Shown here one piece after another: positions 54,324-64,000 of a stretch of 64,000 nt of DNA (positions are counted from its first letter, which is position 1; the number at the start of each line of letters is the position of its first letter). The stretch spans positions 2,046,001 to 2,110,000 of the forward strand of contig OY744472.1 of NCBI GenBank assembly GCA_963556145.1, in the 5' to 3' direction. The notes under the pieces are model-generated. The model did not search any database, was not told the DNA's origin, and saw only the letters and a program-made list of their open reading frames with translations. The translations under genes and the position numbers were made by a program. This DNA comes from Hygrocybe punicea. Taxonomy: Eukaryota; Basidiomycota; Agaricomycetes; Agaricales; Hygrophoraceae.

Positions 54324-55181
54324 ATGACAGATGAAGTCACGCACACATCTTGATCATACCGGATTGAGTTATTGAAGGGAAACAATTGGATGCCATGGAA
54401 GAGACAGATGTTAGCCATGCTTCGGGATCTTGGGTTAGAGACGTACATTGATGCAGAATCAAAGGCCCCTGTCCCAGCAGACGCATCCCATCCAACATTA
54501 GAGGAATCTGAGGCGATGAAGAAATGGCGCAGCAGAGATGCCAAGACGAGGATGCAGATTGAACTTGCAATTGGTGACGCAGAAATGATACATATCATTG
54601 GTGCACACACAGCGAGTGAGATGTGGAAGCAGCTAACCTTGGTAAAGGAATCCAGGGGGAAGCTCAGAATATTTGGAACGTGACGTGCACTGTACCAGTC
54701 GATTGCCGAAGAAGGATTCAACCTAATCAAGCACATATCAAAGCTCTGGAAACTGCAGGAGGAATTTCACTTGATGGGAAGCCTCATTTCCGACGAAGAC
54801 TTCGCGATGATACTTGTATCCTCCTTACTGGAAAGTTGGGACTTGTATACATCAGCGTATTCAGGCTCGAAGAAGGACAGAATGTCACTGACATCAAATG
54901 AGCTAGTCGCGATCCTATTGGAGGAAGACCGCAAGCACCGTGAGCGCAGCGGAGATCCTAACAATGTCGCTATACACGGGAGGTTCACCGGAAAGCACGA
55001 CGGAAAGGGTAACAGAAAGCAGAAGGTGGCCAATTCCGAGATGGAATGCTTCAACTGTCACAAAAAGGGACATATGGTGAAGGACTGCTGGTCTAAAGGT
55101 GGCGGAAAGGAAGGGCAAGGGCCAAAAGGGAAAGGAAAGGGCACTGGAAAGGGTGGAAACCAATGGAACTGTCACGACTAG
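54324..55181 (+). pseudogene. Copia gag
   Basis: One frame from ATG 54324 to the stop at 55179-55181, interrupted by TGA at 54351-54353 and 54681-54683. It reads RIELLKGNNWMPWKRQMLA, then after the second stop RALYQSIAEEGFNLIKHISK, SDEDFAMILVSSLLESWDLY and the CCHC knuckle CFNCHKKGHMVKDC (about 55047), followed by a Gly/Lys-rich tail. Both stops fall where relatives seem to have other residues (the second in an Arg-Arg pair), fitting CGA to TGA change. Confidence 0.85.
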
Positions 55182-55186
55182 CGGTC

Positions 55187-56830
55187 GTGTGATGGATCCG
55201 TGGGTCAAATGGTTGCACGATATCGGCGGTAGTGAGGGTTTACGTTCAAGGGTCTTTAGTTGTAAGGTAGGGTCTCAGGGATAAGGTTTGAGTGGTAAGG
55301 AGGTTTGTGAAGTTTGTTACTTCTAGTACAACTGCTAGGAGAAATACAAGAGGTCAAAGTTAGGGATCTACATGCTCTTTGCCCGACATCTTTTATACTC
55401 TTCGCCCCCTCCCGCAGCCTCTATGAATCGTATGAGCGTCAACTCACTCTTAGTTGCTCTGTGAGTGGACGCATCAGCTCTGCTGCAGTGCCCTGTGTTC
55501 GTCGTCGCTGGGGCTGTGATGTCGGCATGATCCGCAGTTGCATGACTCCGGCTTGACACGTCGTAAGCGGATTCATAATGGGACACGTCACCTCGGCGGT
55601 CTGATTCATTGTTGTTGCTGTTGCCGTGTGATGTGTCGTTGTTGTGGATCATGGGAGGTCAGAATGCCTCGAACGTCGATAAGGGGATCTCAGGGTCGAC
55701 CACCCCGTGGATTCGTCGTACTCCTCAGATTATTGTTGCGAGGAGGAACGCGTACACAATAACGATAGCGATAATGGCAGCAGCAATTGACGGTGTCATG
55801 ATTCATTCTTTGACAGGTGTGGGTGGTGATGGTGAGGGTGGGGCGTTTATTGTCTTTGTGTGTATGATGGGAAGAGTGGTGTCGTCTGATGGAAAGTGGA
55901 CTTTGAACGTCTGGTCACGTGTGGGTCTTGCTGGCAGTTGCCGGCGAGTCATTCTTGGTGATAGGGTCTTTTTGGTTGTGTATAAAGCTTGGTGGTCTCT
56001 GCATGCTTGTCCTGCAGAAATGCGATGTGTCTCCACCCTTATCACCAAGTCACTTTCTTCAAGGCTTCTTCGCTCTTCTCCCCGACCCCAGTTATTAAGG
56101 TTAATTGTTATACGTTCCACCACCTCATCCAACTCTCGGCTTCTGATCAGGATCTTTATTGGGCTCTGGGTCAGTGTTTCACTTGTGGGAAGGCCAGGCA
56201 TCGCATGGAGTGTTGCCCGCTGGTTAAGGTACACAAGGTCCTTCTGTGCCAGCTACTGGCCGACCCATACCGTGAGTGCTTTGGTTGGTGGATTGTCTGG
56301 GGTCTTCTGACTGAGTCTTATTCTAGAATTGGATGATGCGTGGAGGTCGGAGGAGTCGTCCCCCGAGATACTGTCGCTGATTACAGTGAGTTGGGGCTCG
56401 TCATCTGAGGACCTGAGGGGTCCTTCTCCAGAGCCGGTCGGAGACTTGACTTATCGTGAGTCTGGTTTCCCACTGCCATTCGGGGTAGCATCGAGGTTTA
56501 TGATGGTTTGTCGCACAGTGATTGAGAGATCACTGGAGAGGGAGGTTGAACGGTTCTTGGACGACGTGCATGTCCAGCTGCAAGCATTGGGATCGTCGGT
56601 CTCGGATGCGATTACTGTAGAATAGAGTAGTCGCATCATCTGTACTTGTATCCGGTCTGGTGCCTCTTCCAGGGGTTTGTGAATGTATATGTCCCCCCTG
56701 CTCTGCAGGGTGTGTGAGTCATAAGGGTTTGTTTGGCGATCTGTCGAAGATCGTCATGAAAATAAGTGGTATCTGAGGGAAAATGTATGGGGGTGACATA
56801 TTTTTATGACAGGAACTGATCGAATCAAGC
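55187..56830 (+). mobile_element. Inserted sequence between gag and pol, probably part of another LTR retroelement
   Basis: Separates the gag end from the protease exon of the copia element. It begins GCGGTCGTGTGATGG (a start at TGTCACGACT, 55171, is also possible) and ends near the purine run ATGTATGGGGGTGACA (about 56783-56798). A CCHC knuckle CFTCGKARHRMECC at about 56180 shows a second gag-like protein, and PHQ/DSG-type pol domains are missing. TATA-like and pyrimidine features at 55390-55470 could belong to an LTR. Neither paired LTRs nor a target duplication was confirmed. Confidence 0.4.
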
Positions 56831-56849
56831 TGCGGACAATGTCAATAAT

Positions 56850-58080
56850 ATGTTACAGGATGTAGCATATGCAGTGAATACAGACAATATTTCAAACTAC
56901 GATTGGTTACTGGATTCCGGAATGCCAAGTCACATCAGCAATTCCCAAAACGCATTTATCATGTATAAAACTCTGGATGAAGCTACCGTTCAAGGACTAG
57001 GAAAGGTAGCTGCTCGAGCTCTTGGTCGCGGAACTGTCGTCTTACAGTTCACAGTGGATGGAAAGGACATACACCATCAGCTACGAGATGTACTACATGT
57101 ACCAGAGTCACAGAACTCACTACTATCACTGAGCCAATTCGATGAAAGCGGCGGATGGGTTAACTTCCGCAACAGAATATGCAGGCTCTATACGAAGGAG
57201 AATAAACTTGTCGGAACAGGCCAGAAAGACGGATGACTATACCGTTTGAATGCCCAAGTGCAATCCTGCACGCCAGAAAAGGCAAATGTAGCCATGCTGA
57301 AGAAAATGTTTTGGGACGAATGGCACCGCCTGTACGGACACATCAGAATGAGTGGACTCGACACCCTGCAGAGAAAGGGTTAGTCACGGGTCTAGAAATC
57401 GATGAAGGGAGTGTCCCTTCCCAAACCTGTGAGGCTTGCATTCAGGCAAAGCAAGCCGTCCAGCCATTTCCGAAAGAGGCCAATGGACGATCAAAAGTCA
57501 CCGGAGAGCAGACTTTAAGTGACGTCTGGGGCCCAGCACGCATAGAGTCCATTGGAGGATCGAGATACTATATCTCATTCACGGATGACACGACATGCAC
57601 TGTAACCACTTTATTCATGAAGCGGAAAAGCCAGGCGACGGAACGCATCAAGGCATATGTTAACATGATTGAGAAGAAGTTCAATTGAAACCCTAAATAT
57701 TTGCCGTTCAATAACGGAAAGGAACTCATCAACAAGGAAGTCGAGAGATGGGCAGCAGAGAAGGGAATTTTCATCAAAACAACGGCCCCTTACTCACCCT
57801 CACAACACAGAATAACGGAAAGATTTAATCGCACATTACTGGAGTTAGCCCGCGCGATGTTGATCACTAAAAACCTGCCCACATTCCTTTGGCCAGAAGC
57901 CATTGCACATGTGGCATACATTCAAAACTGATCCCCCACCAAGGCTCTAGATGGAATGACTCCACATGAAGCCTGGACTGGCAAGAAGCCAGATGTATCG
58001 CATTTCCGGGAGTTCAGATGTGATGTTTGGGTCTTATATCAAGCGGAAAGAGATCGAAGCTGGCACTGCGATCAGCTAAG
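56850..58080 (+). pseudogene. Copia protease and integrase
   Basis: Protease: YDWLLDSGMPSHISN (Asp-Ser-Gly, about 56902) with LLSLSQFDESGGW. GAG-pre-integrase: WHRLYGHIRMSGLDTLQ (about 57320). Integrase: SDVWGPARIESIGG and FTDDTTCTVT, then FNNGKELINKE where the second catalytic Asp is replaced by Asn, then ITERFNRTLLELARAML with the Glu. Stops TGA at 57686-57688 and 57929-57931 and several frameshifts break the frame. Inactive. Confidence 0.85.
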
Positions 58081-58084
58081 ATGA

Positions 58085-59345
58085 AGTTCATAGGATTTGT
58101 GGAGTTGCAGAAGGCTATCCGATACTATGATGCCACAACATGGACTTCATGGAATGTTGCATTTCATGAGGATGGGGCATTGCAGGAAGTCCAGATTGTA
58201 TCCAACTTACTGGGTTTGCAATTCGAGGGGGAGCAGAGTGAATCCGATGACTCACAACCACCGGAACCCGCAACGGAATCACCAGAACCCACTGTAATGG
58301 CACTGGAAAGGGCCATTCGCAGACCAGAAAACAAAATAACATACCCACCGAGAGCAACCCGAGGAGTCAACCGTGACTACCGACAGTTAAACAACCCACG
58401 TGCACAACCAACACAACGCAAGATACATGAACTGCTTGATGTATGGAGACCAATGGAATCATCCACAGTGAAACAAAAGGAAAGAGTCAGCGCGGAAACA
58501 ACCATAGCATATGCGTTCTTGAGCGCAATGCAGCAGGATAGCAGTCTCACCGACAAGGACCCATGGGATTTAAAGGAAGCCAGGGAAGCCATAGATTGGG
58601 AGAACTGGAAGGTAGTGATGAAAGAGGAATTTGATCAGCTACAAGAAATGGGCATTTGGAAACTTGTAGACTTACCAGAGGGGCAGGAAGCCATCAGAAG
58701 CAAGTGTGTTTTCCACCAGAAACGCGATGAGATGGGCGCAATCGCTAGGCACAAGGCCCAGTTAGTAGCCCAGGGGTTCTTGCAGAAGCCTGGAGTGGAT
58801 TTCAGCGAAACCAGAACATTCGCTCCTGTGATGCGGTTCAAGATGTTACGGATGTTGCTCACATATTCCGCAGTCAAGGATTGGGATATCCAGCAGATGG
58901 ATATCAAAGGCACATACCTTAACGGATGGGTGAAGGAGGAGCTGTACATGAAGCAGCCAGCGGAATTTGAGGATGGAACTGGACGGGTTTGCCGCCTCAT
59001 ACGCCCTATATATGGTCTCAGGCAAGCCGGAAACATATGGAACATGGATTTCAATAACACAATGAAGGAATAACAAGATTGTGGACCGACTACTGCGCAT
59101 ACTACTATCAGGAAGGTGAAAACCTTTCCATCGTACTCGTATGGGTCGATGACCTCATGGCTTATGCAAACAACCAAGCAATGAATCAGTGGGTAATCAA
59201 CCAGCTGAAGGAAAAATACACAGTAACAGTCATCAGAAACCCAACATTACTGTTCGGAATCCATATCAAACGAGACCACTGTAGATGCGGGTTCTTGGTG
59301 GCTTCGGAACTATATAAAGAAATATGATCCTAACCAGAGGGTGTC
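58085..59345 (+). pseudogene. Copia reverse transcriptase, 3'-truncated
   Basis: The long frame reads EAIDWENWKVVMKEEFDQLQ, GIWKLVDLPEGQEAI, ARHKAQLVAQGFLQKPGVDF, QQMDIKGTYLNGWVKEELYM (Asp) and PIYGLRQAGNIWNMDFN. A TAA at 59071-59073 precedes a further frame with the catalytic VLVWVDDLMAYANNQ (about 59130). The frame ends around 59345 (KKYDPNQ), before RNase H. TYLNG in place of AYLNG and other changes show decay. Confidence 0.85.
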
Positions 59346-60445
59346 AGTGTAGAAGTGACTGGATAATTCAGTGTCGGGGATAATAAGTGAAGTGAAAGTG
59401 AAATAAAAGTAAAGCCGCCGCATAAACTCGACTAGTAACGACAAATCCGGCGATGAACGGAGTGAAAACGGACTAATAACGATGAACCCGATGGTGAACG
59501 GACTGAAAACGAATGAACCTGACGATGCCGACGATGTCGGGTACTGCGGGTCAGGTCGGGTCGGGTCGGAAACGATGAACAAATATACGGGAACAATGAT
59601 AAAGTCGACGAAGTGAACTATAAAAAGCTAAGGAACTACGTGGACGAGCATTTGAAGGGATTAAAACAATTCTGACTATGAGAGAAACGGGGACTAATGG
59701 TATGTTATTTTGTACGGTCGTCGGAGACCGTTTTTATAGTACAGGAAACAGTAATCTACTTTCGGACATGTCTACTTCGGCCGATGGTAAGCTACAAAGA
59801 AAGGTTGGAATGGGGATGTGGAAAGGGGGGTTGCAAAGCAACGAAGACAGGAAATGGAGGGGAAAACGAATATGCAAGGAAAAGATCTAGAAAGTCCTAC
59901 ATATCTCCGAAAGGACGAGGGGATGCATAAATAAAGTAAATCCGAAGTCGGGGATTGAGTCCGAAGAGATCCATCTCCTGGAATTGGAACTCCGAGGCGT
60001 TTGAGGCTGCCGGATTTAGCCCAAAAGCGGCCGTCACAAAGCGGCATGTGTCGGGTTACGTCGGTCACGTCGGGTCACGTCACGTCGGGTTACGTCGGGT
60101 TCGAATGTAAGTTGAATGGCGGCATCGGGTTGGTCCGGATTCATGATATATCGATGATACGGACTCAGAGGGACGTCGACCCTCTACATCTCCAGGGTAC
60201 TTCAAATAAAGACCATCCCTGGTCGATACTACGTGGACTCGGGACTCGGATGCGTGAGATGAGGCCGACGTGGTGGTCATGGAATTGGGCTCGACAGGAC
60301 GAGGCGGGTTGTGGACAATGCAAAGGGGGAGAGCGGATGGTGACTAGCGGAACTCGATGGACAGTCGGAGGCTGAGAGCGGCGAATGGGGAACAAAATGG
60401 GTGAAGCCGGTGTCGAGGAAAGGGAAACAAAATACATAGAACCGG
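59346..60445. other. Unassigned region truncating the copia element, with CGGGT-rich repeats
   Basis: Begins TGTAGAAGTGACTGG, which looks like an LTR start. It contains degenerate repeats on GTCGGGT (59538-59570 and 60050-60110) and AACGGACTGAAAACG (59457-59515). No protein domain recognised. It is also the target in which the 60.4-kb TRIM landed. Confidence 0.3.
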
Positions 60446-60603
60446 TGTAGTAGTTGTGCCTGGTCAGTCACGTGATCAGGTTCCCACGGTTTGACCTAGT
60501 CAGTAGCCTTCCAGATGTAGTAGTCAGTTCATCCTTCCTATCCAGTCGACCTTTCCCTCGAGTCCTGCGTGAGCACCCGGAGTGGTACCTCGGTACCACT
60601 CCA
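60446..60603 (+). repeat. 5' LTR of the young TRIM
   Basis: Starts TGTAGTAGTTGTGCCTGG and ends GGTACCACTCCA. Contains CACGTGATCAGG. Confidence 0.9.
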
Positions 60604-61043
60604 ACGTGGTGATGAGAGTGTTCTTCGACTCCACGCCTCTCTCTTTTTTCTCTCGGGTTCCCACTCCTTACGACTTTCTCGTGAGACGACCTTTTTTCGG
60701 CCTCACCACCCACTGCTGCGCAACCGCGCATTTTCTCTTCACTCACGGCCATACAACACTCAAATTACCCCCCGGTGCACATGTTCAACCCAATAGGGCC
60801 CCGCGTCGCCCCCCGTTGACCCAAAAAACACGCCCGCGACCCTTCTCAGCACCCAAGCGGCAGGCCACGTCACTTTTTTCGACCCCCCGAATTTCCACTT
60901 TCTTTAGACCCAGCCATGTCCAGACAACCCCCCGCAACTTCATTCGACGTTCCGGAGCCCCGCGTTCCCCATCAGGATCCCACGTAGCCCGCTACTGCGA
61001 GTTTAGGACAACCCAATGAAAATCGCAGCGCCGCCGCACGGAC

Positions 61044-61690
61044 CCCGTTTCTCGTCACCCCCACCCCTACATGGACCCATTCAACTCCCCGCACACTCGT
61101 CCCACCGGCCAGGACCCCCCGTTCCCCTCCATTGTGCCAAACGAACCCCCACCGTCGTTTTCGGACACCCGAGCCACGCGCCACGTCACCATCGCACGGC
61201 CCCGTTCTGCCAGCACAACCGGCCCCAGACCAGCTCACCAATCTCGCGGCCCACCCCCCAGAGCACCCTGCGTCTCGCTAACGCCCCGAACGAGCCCCCA
61301 CCGCCGTTTTTGGTCACACCACGGATCCGTCGCGCCCCCCCGTTCTTTCGTGTACCCCAGCCTCACACGGACCCATTCGATCTCCTGTGCCCTCGTTCCA
61401 CCGGCCAGGACCCCCCGTCCCCCTCCATTGCGCTAAAAGAGCCCCGCCGTCATTTCCAGACACCTGGGCCAGGCGCCACGTCACCATCACGCGGCCCCCT
61501 TCTGCCAACATACCCAGCTCCAGACCGACTCACAAAGCTCGCCGCCCACCCGTTCACCATCCCGGAGCACCCCACCTCGATCCAATACCACCGTGCCCAC
61601 CGTTCCCAGACCCCCACCGCATTCCGCCACGTCACCATCTCTCGGCCGGATTCTTGCACCATACCCGGCTCCTCGAGCCCTCGTTCAGCT
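61044..61690 (+). repeat. Tandem repeat inside the TRIM, about 306 bp, two and a partial copies
   Basis: GACCCATTC is followed by CTCGTCCCACCGGCCAGGAC near 61074 and by the near-identical CTCGTTCCACCGGCCAGGAC near 61380. GCCACGTCACCATC also recurs at about 61178, 61476 and 61628. The third copy is truncated. Confidence 0.75.
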
Positions 61691-62298
61691 CCCCGCAACC
61701 TCGTTCTCGACCCTGGCGACTTCCCCGACCCGTAGGGACCCAAACGAGTCACCGCCGCGACCACTTAGCACCCCAGCGCTAGTCCCCTCGTATCGAGAAT
61801 CCCCGATGCCACCGCATGGCCCAATGCACCCGTATGCTTTCCCTTTCCCCCGTTTACACCGTACCTTGTCCCGTCCTATCCCCTTTCCCCACCCTCGACA
61901 TTTATTGGATATTCGACCTATCTACGAACCATCACTGCTCGACAGCACCGTACCTATTTACTTTTGCACGAACCACCCAGTCTATTTTCGGATCACAAGA
62001 ACTCACACCCTGGGCTACAAGAACTTATGGTTTTGAATGTTTTTATCCTACCCTGCGATGTGAGTCCCAGAGGCATTCGAGGATGGAGGAGCAGAGCAGA
62101 GTTACAGTTTGGTCATCTACCACCCCCAACGATCTTGGAGGATGATACGGTCCCGCCTCACGTATAAGGCCCGGGGCATCGTGAGGGACTGGGAGTCGTG
62201 ACTGGAGAGTTTTTTTCTTGGTCAGTTTTGTTTTGCTTTTTGTTTTCTTTTAGTAGCGGTATGGTGACGAGGACGTCACCATGAGGAGGAGGGGCACT

Positions 62299-62456
62299 TG
62301 TAGTAGTTGTGCCTGGTCAGTCACGTGATCAGGTTCCCATGGTTTGACCTAGTCAGTAGCCTTCCAGATGTAGTAGTCAGTTCATCCTTCCTATCCAGTC
62401 GACCTTTCCCTTGAGTCCTGCGTGAGCACCCGGAGTGGTACCTTGGTACCACTCCA
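62299..62456 (+). repeat. 3' LTR of the young TRIM
   Basis: Same sequence as the 5' LTR with about three substitutions (for example CCATGG for CCACGG near 62338). Confidence 0.9.
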
Positions 62457-64000
62457 CCGGGGAAAAGGGAACGGAGCGGAAATGAAAGAAGAGATGGAAA
62501 GCTACAAAAACGGGACAAACGGGGAGTGGAAACGCAAAATAGATGAGAAAATAAATAAATGTTGGGTATCGGAAAGAGGGGACACGATAGAAATCAAGTC
62601 GGGATAAAACTAAACGTGACATAGGATTGGGGGCAGGTGATGGAGACGAGTAAGGCAGGAGCGGAAACGAAATAAAACACAAGCGGATGACAAAGACGAT
62701 CTAGGCGGGTTGAGTTAGGGTCAGCGGCTTTGGTGGCTGTGTCAACGGGTGGCGGAAACGGTGGGGTAGACATGATATGACGACGGTGGTAGTTCAATAC
62801 GATATGACGAAAACGGAGGTTCGATAGATGACGACGGAGGTTCGATATACGATGGCGGAGGTTCGATACGATATGACGAAAACAGAGGTTCAATGGACGA
62901 CAACGGAGGTTCAATACGATATGACGACAACGGAGGTTCAATGGACAACAACGGAGGTTCGATATACGATGGCGGAGGTTCGATAGACGGCGGCGGAGGT
63001 TCGATAGACGATACTAATATGGGGGCGATAATCAACGGCTGTGATATCAGCCTCATACTAGGCGGTTCAGCACCGGCTTGGACCCGTGGGGAAGCATTCC
63101 CCCCCATGGAACTGAAATATAAAGTCGGGTGAGTTGGAAATCGAAGCCGAGACAGGGAACATTGTGTCTGGGTCGAAACGGTGGCGGAAACGGTGGGTCA
63201 TGGAAAGCGGAGAACGATGTCAAATGGGTTTAATGCGGGTGCGTGAGCGGATGAGTCGGGTGCGTGGGGAACGAGTGAAGCGACGTGTCGGGTTCGTAAG
63301 CGGGTGCGGCGGGTTCGTAAGCGGGTTCGTTGGGTGCGACGGATTCGTAAGCGGGTGTGTCGGGTACGTCGGGTGGATTATGCGGGTGCCGGGTGTGTCG
63401 GGAACGAGTGTTTCTTTTTATCTTTTTTTTTTTTTTTTATCTCTGACATTTTTCTTTCTTTTTGATTTATTTAATCTATCTATGTATATATTTCTTATGC
63501 CGATGGACGGTGAGGGGTTTTCGTAGGGTCGGGTTCGGTGGGTACGGGAGTGCGAATGTGGCGGGTACGGGTTGTGAAACCGGAACCGGAACCAGATGCT
63601 CGAATCGAGCACTGGTGCTCGAATTGAGCCGGAACCGGAACCGGATGCCGCGGAATCGTTGGGAACGTGTCCGGGTTCGTAGTCGAGTGCTGTGATGCAG
63701 GTCGCGGATCCGGAACCGGAATCCGGTGTAGCGGGTAGGTTGAAAACGGTTTGTCGGGTGTGGCGGTATGGCATAGGGCGACGTAGGGAGACGGGGGCGG
63801 ACGACGTGAGCGGATAAGACGGAACGTGGTTGCGAGGCGTGGATCATGGTTGCGTGGGGTTGTTCGAAGCTGCGGGTTGTCGAGGGAAGCGGGTAGCGGG
63901 TGGTCGAGGTTGGCGGTACGGGATAGGGCGATGTTGGGAAACGGAGGCGGATGACGTGGGCGGATTGGGGTGATACGGGTGGCGTCTTCGTGATGCTTTC
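62457..64000. other. Unassigned region with minisatellites
   Basis: At 62780-63013 a degenerate minisatellite on GGAGGTTCGATA with GACGACAACGGAGG variants. At 63230-63400 repeats on GCGGGTTCGTAAGCGGGT. A T-run at 63422-63439. GGAACCGGAACCGGA repeats near 63582-63650. Composition matches the sequence left of the TRIM, so both are probably one interrupted element. No gene recognised. Confidence 0.4.

Larger units (their letters stand above)
54324..59345 (+). mobile_element. Ty1/copia retrotransposon, decayed, with an inserted element
   Basis: Gag with zinc knuckle, then (after a 1.6-kb insertion) protease, integrase and reverse transcriptase in the copia order. RNase H and LTRs are absent. The right end stops within the reverse transcriptase/RNase H junction, where another sequence begins at about 59348. 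Many frame breaks. Confidence 0.85.
60446..62456 (+). mobile_element. TRIM-like LTR retroelement (young copy)
   Basis: LTRs of 158 bp at 60446-60603 and 62299-62456, differing at about three positions. Flanks ACCGG on the left and CCGGG on the right give a 4-5 bp target duplication. A possible primer-binding site GTGGTGATGAGAG follows the 5' LTR. The purine tract GAGGAGGAGGGGCACT precedes the 3' LTR. The interior is very C-rich, CpG-rich, and has no gag or pol. It contains a tandem repeat of about 306 bp. The LTRs are related to those at 45.1/46.7 kb (shared CACGTGA, GTGAGCACCC and CACTCCA). Confidence 0.85.

Noticed and set aside
59348..60110. GTCGGGT repeats as a coding region
   Set aside because: Frames are short on both strands and no motif is recognisable.
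60780..61740. Pro/Ser/Thr/Arg-rich open frames in the young TRIM, up to 239 residues
   Set aside because: The C-rich strand lacks stops in several frames at once. The tandem repeat is not a multiple that conserves one protein clearly, and no gag motifs are present.

Overview
The window is basidiomycete fungal DNA, almost certainly from an Agaricomycete (mushroom-forming) genome. Coding exons are broken by many 45-60 bp GT-AG introns. The recognisable families are fungal: Kar5-type nuclear fusion protein, ATP synthase subunit k, a DUF4048 protein, KDZ transposase, a DUF6570/Pif1 Helitron helicase and fungal alpha-kinase-like genes. No bacterial signals, tRNA, rRNA or CRISPR were seen.

Layout. 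(1) 1-6.75 kb holds two ordinary genes on the + strand: the 3' part of a KAR5-like gene and a CCCH zinc-finger/RBR ubiquitin ligase. (2) 7.46-13.97 kb is a complete-looking DNA transposon with ~72 bp terminal inverted repeats, a DDE integrase gene and a divergent HECT-like ubiquitin-ligase gene. (3) 16-21.1 kb holds three ordinary genes on the - strand: a Ser/Pro-rich conserved protein, a DUF4048 protein and ATP19, whose four exons were resolved completely. (4) 21.3-64 kb is a transposon graveyard. It contains five hAT-like non-autonomous elements with exact 8-bp target-site duplications (TSDs), one of them a 66-bp near-perfect palindrome. It also contains a second DDE integrase-like gene next to an alpha-kinase gene, a 160-169 bp tandem array, foldback elements, a Helitron whose helicase-protease ORF has one stop codon and seems to have lost its Rep core, decayed beta-trefoil lectin-like genes, a KDZ transposase pseudogene, a decayed Ty1/copia element and two TRIM-like LTR elements.

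Nesting gives a relative history. At 44.79-47.81 kb a TRIM sits inside a hAT element, which sits inside another hAT element, which split a coding exon. Most in-frame stops in the dead elements are TGA where I expect Arg, which fits CGA-to-TGA decay at methylated CpG. The 60-62 kb TRIM is CpG-rich with near-identical LTRs and looks young. The most novel signals are the integrase plus HECT-ligase transposon, and a hAT-like non-autonomous family that shares an intron-containing captured segment and a ~55-bp CTCGCGAA palindrome. Exon boundaries were worked out by hand and family assignments rest on recalled motifs, since no database search was possible.
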